Below, piece after piece: positions 57,688 to 64,000 of a stretch of 64,000 nucleotides of DNA; the first letter of the stretch is position 1; every line of letters starts with the position of its first letter. The position numbers and the translations under genes are program-made. Under the pieces are notes generated by a model. It was not told where the DNA came from. It made no database searches and worked only from the letters and a program-made list of their open reading frames with translations. This DNA comes from Sialis fuliginosa. Lineage: Eukaryota > Arthropoda > Insecta > Megaloptera > Sialidae. The stretch spans positions 6,572,001-6,636,000 of the forward strand of contig OY540820.1 of assembly GCA_961205875.1 (NCBI GenBank). The letters are read 5' to 3'.

Positions 57688-59209
57688 TACTCGGCGAAAG
57701 CAAAAGCTAGTAACTCTATTTGTTTATGGTTAAATGTATAATGGTTTTATTAAATCAGGGGCTGACCATCAGTTTTTATCTTAATTGGTTTGATAAAAAA
57801 CATCAAAGTGAAATTATTTTTATTAGTCATTGTGTGAATGATTAATTTAGATTCTAACTATTTATATAAAATAAATTAACACCTTTGATGCGGTTCGTAA
57901 ACACACGTTCATTAACTTGAATTTATTTGCAATAGATTCTCAGAAGAAAGTGAACTATAATTAACAAAACATTGGGATTAGGGAAATTTGATTATGTACA
58001 GTAAAGTATTAAAAGATAAGATAATAATCAAGTAGATATAAATCTAGATAAGTATTCAGATAATGTATTAATTTATTGCAAGAATGAAGTTTTTATAAAT
58101 TTTTATTTCGAAAAATAAGCTGGAGGAGGCAAATATCAAGATAATTTTTATTTGTGCGTAATTTTTTAATGGTAACTTTTTTACTTGAAAAATCTATATT
58201 TATAGGATCTGATTAGAAATTTTAACTGTTTTATTTAATTTTTTCTCAACTGGAAAAAACCGTAACAAAAAATAGCATATTTATTACACATGTGATTATC
58301 TCTCTCTTCTTCTATCTCTAAATTAATTTATTTTAAATGGTAAAACTCGCGTTCGATATACCTATATATCTGCAAAAAACTGGATACTAAAATGTTTCCA
58401 ACAAAAGTTTCATTTAATTTATATTCTACGTCCAGTCGTGCAAAAATGTCTAATTTATTCATAGATAAATGTTTAAATACATTTTAAAATAAACAAATGC
58501 CTACATTTTCATCACCAAGAAAGTTCATTAAAAAATTTAATTTGACAATTTTAATTATACGTATTAGACGCTTTAATAACAACTATTCTACGCTAAATAC
58601 AGTCAGAATAAATTTACTTCAATGAAAGTATTGTAAAAACAAAGTACTTCCGGAAATATAAAAAAACATTACACATACAAAAAATATATCGGAAGTTTAT
58701 ATGTTAATTATTATTAGAATTCCAATAAAATTACTGCAGGTTTCACTTAATTATAATAGAGAAGAATAAGAAGAAGGGTATTATCTACAATCTACGTGAT
58801 CAATTATGAATTATTGTTGGGCAAATTACCAAAACGAAAACAGATATTTTAGATAATGTATTGTTATGTGATTTGACATGTAATTTGTTATGGTATATGT
58901 TCTATCAGTTCGCTCATTACTTCAATGGTTTGCATTAATTTGCATTAATTAAGATTATACAAGTATTATTAATTGGTTTTTAATTTGTTTGAGATAATTA
59001 TGACCTAACAAAATATTTTTTGTAAGATATCTTTCACTTTTATTTTTTAAATGATTAAATAGCTTCCTAATTTTCTTCTTATAACTATCAAGTTAAAAAG
59101 GACTATTCAAATATGGTAATGCATGCATTTTTTAACAAAAGATAAAATTTTACATTTAAATAATTTTAGTGGAAATATTAGTCAATGCTGACAACTCAAT
59201 ATTTATATA
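57688..59209. other. AT-rich intergenic DNA
   Basis: About 1.5 kb with no ORF, repeat unit or RNA gene that I can support. Confidence 0.45.
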
Positions 59210-59479
59210 AGGTACTGGCACCAGTTATGGCCGCTATAAGAGTAAGGTTTACTGTTTTTGTGATTGTCGGGCTTCTGTTTTGTAATTCTCATGAAGTCAT
59301 GTTATTTAGAAAAAACATAAACAAAATAAAAGGTTATAATTTAAAAAACAAATTGATTAAATAAAGAGTTACTTGTTTTATTAGTAACATGAGTTCATGA
59401 GAATTACAAAAAAGAAGTCCGTCAATCACAAAAACAGTAAACCTTGCTCTTATAGCGGCCATAACTGGTACCAGTACCT
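59210..59479. mobile_element. Tc1/mariner-type MITE, AGGTACTGGCACCAG family, copy 3 (full palindrome)
   Basis: TA-flanked and inverted over nearly its whole length: AGGTACTGGCACCAGTTATGG, CCGCTATAAGAG, AGGTTTACTGTTTTTGTGATTG and GTAATTCTCATGAA are all repeated in complement. It resembles a long hairpin-forming MITE. Confidence 0.88.
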
Positions 59480-60452
59480 TATATAGTAACAAACTTTTAA
59501 CCGTGCAAAATAACTATTACCTACAGAGTACAGACATATATAAATTTGAGATTTATATTACATAAGAGTTACTTGCTCTATAATTTAACATAATTTGATT
59601 TACATTAGATAAAACACAGTCATTTACTAGAAGGATGCAGTTGTTATGTTGGTATACATGCAATAAATATCAACAACAATGGGTATAGCAATAATGTGGG
59701 ATCAAAAAAAAACAATATTTGAATTATAATCGCTATTTGGGAAAGTGATGGAAAGAAAGTTATTTTACATCGTCTTGTTAGGTAACAGAGAAAAGGTAAT
59801 AAGTAAATATATAATTTAAAAAAAAATACAAAAATAAAAAATAATTCGCATACAAAATGTTTTCATTATTAGATTTAAATATTGACTGTTGGGAAATTTT
59901 GTAGCAATTTTAAAAATATTTATAATCTATCTATATAACACTGCCCCACAAAAAAAGTCTGGACCTCTTAACCGGACTATGTTTTTTGTACGTATTTTTA
60001 GGCACTAAAAATGAATTTGAAAATAAAAAAAGTTCGATTGTACAACAAAAATATAAAAAAATTATAAAAGTTTTGTAGATCAGACTTTTCTCTTCAATTA
60101 ACTTTTTCTGTGTTGCTGTACGACCATTTTTGACCGAGATATTTTTAATCAAAGCGAAAACCACACTTAACTATGTCAAAGTCCTCTTCAAAAGTTTTTC
60201 TGAGAGTCGAATCGCCAGGCAAGGAAATATGATGACGTGAATTTAGTTCATGTTAGGTGTTTCAGTTTAATCATTTTGGCATTTGAATGACAATGTTAAT
60301 TAGGTTAAGAGTTTGAAATATCATTCGCTTAATCGCCACTTTATGTACATAGGTACATCAGTTTGGTGAAATTTCAATAAGATAACAGTATGGAAGTAAT
60401 TTTATACGACTCATTAAATACATAAAAATGTACACAATGTATACTTATAGAA
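59480..60452. other. AT-rich intergenic DNA
   Basis: The minus ORF at 59,931-60,164 is AT-rich and has no motif, so no gene is called. Confidence 0.4.
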
Positions 60453-60589
60453 CAGTGGCGTAGCCAGGATAATTTTAGAGAGGAGGTAAATTTTTTTAAT
60501 GAGGGGGGCATTGACATATACATATATACATATGTGTTTTACATATATATATTATCTGGCTCCACAACTCATCGCTGGTTACGCCACTG
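60453..60589. mobile_element. hAT-like MITE with CAGTGGCGTAGCCAGG ends
   Basis: CAGTGGCGTAGCCAGG at the left is matched by CTGGTTACGCCACTG at the right over 137 bp. The flanking 8-mers are only partly alike. Confidence 0.7.
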
Positions 60590-60944
60590 TTGTAAAACGC
60601 ACAGTTGTTTTAAGTTTCAACAAACAATTAGATGATAATTATATTTAAATTTATAATGTTATATTTAAATTGCAATGTTTTATGTTTAATTTAATATTTT
60701 TAAATGTTTGCATTAGAATATCCATATTTATTATAATCTTGATAAGTTAAATTATAATATTTAAAAGTCAGAACAGTGTATTTCGTCAACTATGTGAAGG
60801 TTTCTGGATAGATGTAACAATTTTTTAAATAATTTTAATATGAAATTTGGGGATAGTCTTGTCTTTTAAAAAAAAATTGGGGGGAAAAATGAATAGAACA
60901 TATATTATAGATAAGAGCATTTTCTATAACTTTAATCTAAAACA

Positions 60945-61230
60945 TTTTTTTTCTACTGCGCACCGTTTCAAAAATAATTCGAAAAATTCAAAAATTGACA
61001 TCAGTAAACATCCGCTTCCGGTTTAATGATGGTTATCAAAAATAGGAGGTGCACATCTACATTATACAAGAACCTAGATTTTAAAATTTAATGTTTGTAA
61101 GTCTCACACAGATGTCATTGAGATAATGGTCGTACGTGATTCAGAGACCCTCAATACGTGAAATTCCGTTAAAATCTCGAGTTCGAATTTTTTCATGATT
61201 TAATTTCATGTATGTATAAAAAAGTAAAAA
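60945..61230. repeat. Retro-like dispersed repeat, copy 1
   Basis: GTTTCA, AATTCGAAAAATTCAAAAAT, AACATCCG…TCCGGTT, AATTCCGT-AAAATC and a terminal AAAGTAAAAA recur in the same order at 63,265-63,580. The A-rich end suggests a non-LTR retroelement 3' end. This is an inference. Confidence 0.55.
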
Positions 61231-61232
61231 TA

Positions 61233-61993
61233 CAGTCGGGACTCGTTTATTCTAAGCCTTCTGAATCGTTTTGGCACGAGGAAGTCGCGTTTATTCCAAG
61301 TCGTGAGGGGCTCCCACCAAGTTATGTATAGATCCTTAACCAATCAGCGTTGGCGCGGGAATTGACGTCACCACGAAGATATATTCAAATGTTATAAATG
61401 TGTAATAGAATAATGACCAGAAATTCTTTATTTATTCTTGTCTTCGTATTTTTTGATATTTTAACAACATATACAATCAAAGAAGTTAAGTTAAGTTAAA
61501 TTAAGTTAAGTTAGCAATACGTTCTGTGGTTTTGAGTTTTTGACAGCTTTCTATGATTTTGCAATGTCGAATTTGTATGTACTTTTTTGATTGTATGTGA
61601 ACAAGAATAAATGAAGGATTTTTGTAATTGATATTATATTATACATTTATAACATTTGAATACGTCTTCGTGGTGACTTCAATTCCCGCGCCAACGCTGA
61701 TTGTACAAGGAGCTATAGAGACTATGTATTTAAACCTTGGTATTTAATATTTATCGTTAATAGTTAATCGTGATAGTGAAATAATTTTACTTTACTTTTA
61801 ATTTCGAATATGAGCAAGGTGACGAGTAACGACGGTGATAAGTGTCTCTAATTAATTCTACAATAATTTCAAAAATATGTTCGTTTACGCCATGACTCGA
61901 GAATGGTGGGAGGTGAAGGAGGAGAAAACATTTCGAATAAACGAAACTCGGCATTTCAGATAAACAAGACTTAGAATAAACGAGTCCCGACTG
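61233..61993. mobile_element. Pogo/Tigger-like element with CAGTCGGGACTCG ends
   Basis: Inverted ends CAGTCGGGACTCGTTTATTC and its complement are flanked by TA (61,231-61,232 and 61,994-61,995), as in pogo/Tigger elements. It carries no transposase and contains the inner inverted repeat at 61,341-61,703. A piece of its right end is at 12,510-12,600. Confidence 0.85.
61341..61703. repeat. Inverted repeat inside the pogo-like element
   Basis: CAATCAGCGTTGGCGCGGGA, ATTGACGTCACCACGAAG and ATTCAAATGTTATAAATGT are inverted at 61,625-61,703 around a core containing (TTAAG)n-like repeats. It may be a second element inserted in the first. Confidence 0.75.
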
Positions 61994-62720
61994 TATATAC
62001 CAATAAATTTAATATAGTCTCATGGAATTATTATTAATTAATAAGATGTTAATTGCTAGGCGTGCATCAATCTTATTAACCGCTGATAATTCATGGTTAT
62101 TAAATCACGCACTATCGGTTAGATGTTTCAAAGAAAAAATGCGTGGAAAATAGGAGAAAGTAATTAAACAGACCTCGGTTCGGTTCTCGACCATTTCGCG
62201 CTTCAATTGTTAAACGTAAGCCGTTCTTGGAAGATTTGTATAAAATTATGTAGGCCGTTGGTAGGACTGGATGCCGAGACTGGACTTTTCTCAGTTTCGT
62301 CTCGGATACCAGTTAATATAAAATCATGGTAGCAAATAAGGCCCACCTTGGAAAAATAAAAATATTCAAGAGTAAGCCTAAATTTTGTAAATAACTAAAA
62401 GATAATAATAAGAAACTCCATTCAAAAATTCTGTAATTTATTATCTGTAAACAAAGATATCGTTAAAATAAAATCAATAAATGCAAGCATTACTAGCGTA
62501 ATTCATTTGAATGAAGTTTCTTATAATCTTTTGATAGTTATTTACAAAATTTGGCCTTAGTCTTGATTTTTGTTTAATTTTTAATTTTTAATTTTACGGA
62601 TCACGCAATATTTATCTTTTTTTTATTATACAGGGAACCTTTTTGCTCACCAAGAAACACCTTAATTAAAAATAGTGTATTATATATATAGTATATACTT
62701 TAAGAAATTAGAAAATACAC

Positions 62721-63188
62721 AAAAATATCTGCCTTGGGAACCACGAGACTTTCTTATACGTAATCCTAACAGAGAATTGTATACGTGATTCTTTGTTTAT
62801 TAAAAAAATTCTAACAAACTAACAAGATAGAACAAAATGAATAAGATAGGTAATATTATTCTCTCCATTATATAACAAGTGATTTTTTAAACGTAATAAC
62901 TGAAAACGGATGTTTACTCTTGTAAATTTTAGGATTTTTGAATTATTTTTGAAAAAAAAATGTTTTAGATAAAAAGTGTCGAGTATAATTTATTCCTCAT
63001 ACATTTTTTTCCAACATTTATGATTTAGCCAGAAAGAAATTTTTTATGTAATTATTTAGTTCACCTACACTGTTCACTCTCAGTATTACGTATAAGAAAG
63101 TCCCATGGTACCTACGGCAAACACACACACTGTTCAATCTCTGTAATACGTATAAGAAAGTCCCATGACACTCATGGCAGATATTTGT
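62721..63188. mobile_element. Foldback of the ATATCTGCCTTGG repeat
   Basis: The left arm (AAATATCTGCCTTGGGAACC, ACTTTCTTATACGTA) reappears inverted at the right, with two tandem right arms (about 63,060-63,115 and 63,120-63,188). The half-copy at 13,340 belongs to the same family. Confidence 0.7.
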
Positions 63189-63259
63189 CTTTTGTTATGA
63201 ACCATTTTAAAACATAAATTATAGATATAGATATTACCTACATTTTTTAACTTGACCAT

Positions 63260-63580
63260 TTTTCTCTATTTCGCACTGTTTCAGAGTAATTCGAAAAATT
63301 CAAAAATCGACGTAGGTAAACATCCGTATCCGGTTGAAAGATCGTTTTCCCAGCCAAAAATAAATCTTAAACATAAAATTTCACCATTCTACGATTTGTC
63401 GTATTTGAGTTACAGCGCTTACAGACTGACAGACACACAGACATCATGGCGAAAATAGTCAGAATGGATTCAGGGAAGGTCAAAATAGATAATTCCGTCA
63501 AAATCCGGGGTTCGAAAAAATCGGCTTCACTATACTTATAATGTATATTTCATATACATGGTATAAGAAAGTAAAAATTT
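63260..63580. repeat. Retro-like dispersed repeat, copy 2
   Basis: It matches 60,945-61,230 (TAATTCGAAAAATTCAAAAA, AAACATCCGTATCCGGTT, AATTCCGTCAAAATC, AAGTAAAAA). The plus ORF at 63,252 runs across it and is not supported as a gene. Confidence 0.55.
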
Positions 63581-63634
63581 AACAAAATTTACGATTGAAT
63601 ACTTACTAGCAACTTGTTTTATTTTTATTTTCAG

Positions 63635-63702
63635 GAGCACCATTGGCCTCTATATGTTATACAACTAAAAGAAGAGTGCTGCAACACAAACCAATTCCAT
63701 AG
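63635..63702 (+). CDS. Candidate terminal exon of an unidentified plus-strand gene
   Basis: A good acceptor (TTTATTTTTATTTTCAG) opens a 68-base exon of phase 2 that reads APLASICYTTKRRVLQHKPI then Pro and TAG. No upstream exon was recognised and no family is known, so this is only a splice-signal and composition guess. Confidence 0.25.
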
Positions 63703-64000
63703 GCATTTGTTTTTGTTATTCTAACGGTTCTAATATCTAGAAAGTGAGCCGCGTTTTGTGATCTTGATAAGGTATTATTATTTTATACTACGCGAGTATA
63801 TTTGTTAGAATAGATTCACTAATACCGAGTCCTACAGTTGGAATAACTGGAGCAAGAATAGAAACCTACCTTATGAAATATTGGTAACGAAATTACTAAT
63901 AAAAATGTGAATTGACCAAATGGATACACATATTTTTTATGTAGAAATTAATTTGCTTTAAATTCTAATTATTTTTTAAACGGTGTTTAATAGATAAAAA
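63703..64000. other. AT-rich sequence at the window edge
   Basis: No feature is recognised. Confidence 0.4.

Noticed and set aside
63252..63458. 68-codon plus ORF near the right end
   Set aside because: It crosses a dispersed repeat whose other copy (about 60,950) does not keep the frame.

Overview
The window looks like nuclear DNA of an insect. It is strongly AT-rich, its genes are split by GT-AG introns, and the intergenic and intronic space is packed with DNA-transposon debris (mariner, pogo-like, hAT-like, P-like, PIF/Harbinger-like, Helitron and many foldback MITEs). There is no operon structure, rRNA or convincing functional tRNA. The order of insect cannot be fixed from the sequence alone.

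Layout. 1-390 is the 3' end of a lysine-rich, probably nuclear protein (+). 391-20,600 is mostly repeats, often nested, plus three GC-richer promoter-like islands (about 5.3, 13.1 and 16.9 kb). 20,628-32,283 (+) is a multi-exon rabphilin (Rab-binding helix, FYVE-type zinc finger with SGAWFF, then C2A and C2B), 605 codons as assembled here, or 613 with a possible microexon. 32,284-42,153 is intergenic and repeat-rich, with one odd GC-rich ORF (39.9-40.1 kb, -). 42,154-44,751 (-) is a seven-exon RILP-like Rab effector of 394 aa. A mariner-derived, DNA-binding-domain-only ORF (45,268-45,630, +) sits head-to-head with it. 47,773-51,862 (-) is a three-exon gene for a 1,221-aa PTB/PID-domain protein with four KCYC motifs. 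52-64 kb is again repeats, with a few candidate terminal exons of unidentified genes.

How the genes relate. Rabphilin (Rab3/Rab27 effector, secretory vesicles) and the RILP-like protein (Rab8/10/36-type effector family) are two Rab-GTPase effectors lying convergently about 10 kb apart. The PTB protein is a likely adaptor. There is no sign that they form one pathway. I found no clear novel defence or mobile 'system'. The most notable items are a pogo-like MITE that fills almost all of a very short rabphilin intron, a pair of P-superfamily-like elements sharing a conserved reading frame, the isolated mariner DNA-binding ORF beside a gene start, a tRNA-like core inside a foldback element, and several insertions whose target duplications or paralogous empty sites can be read directly.
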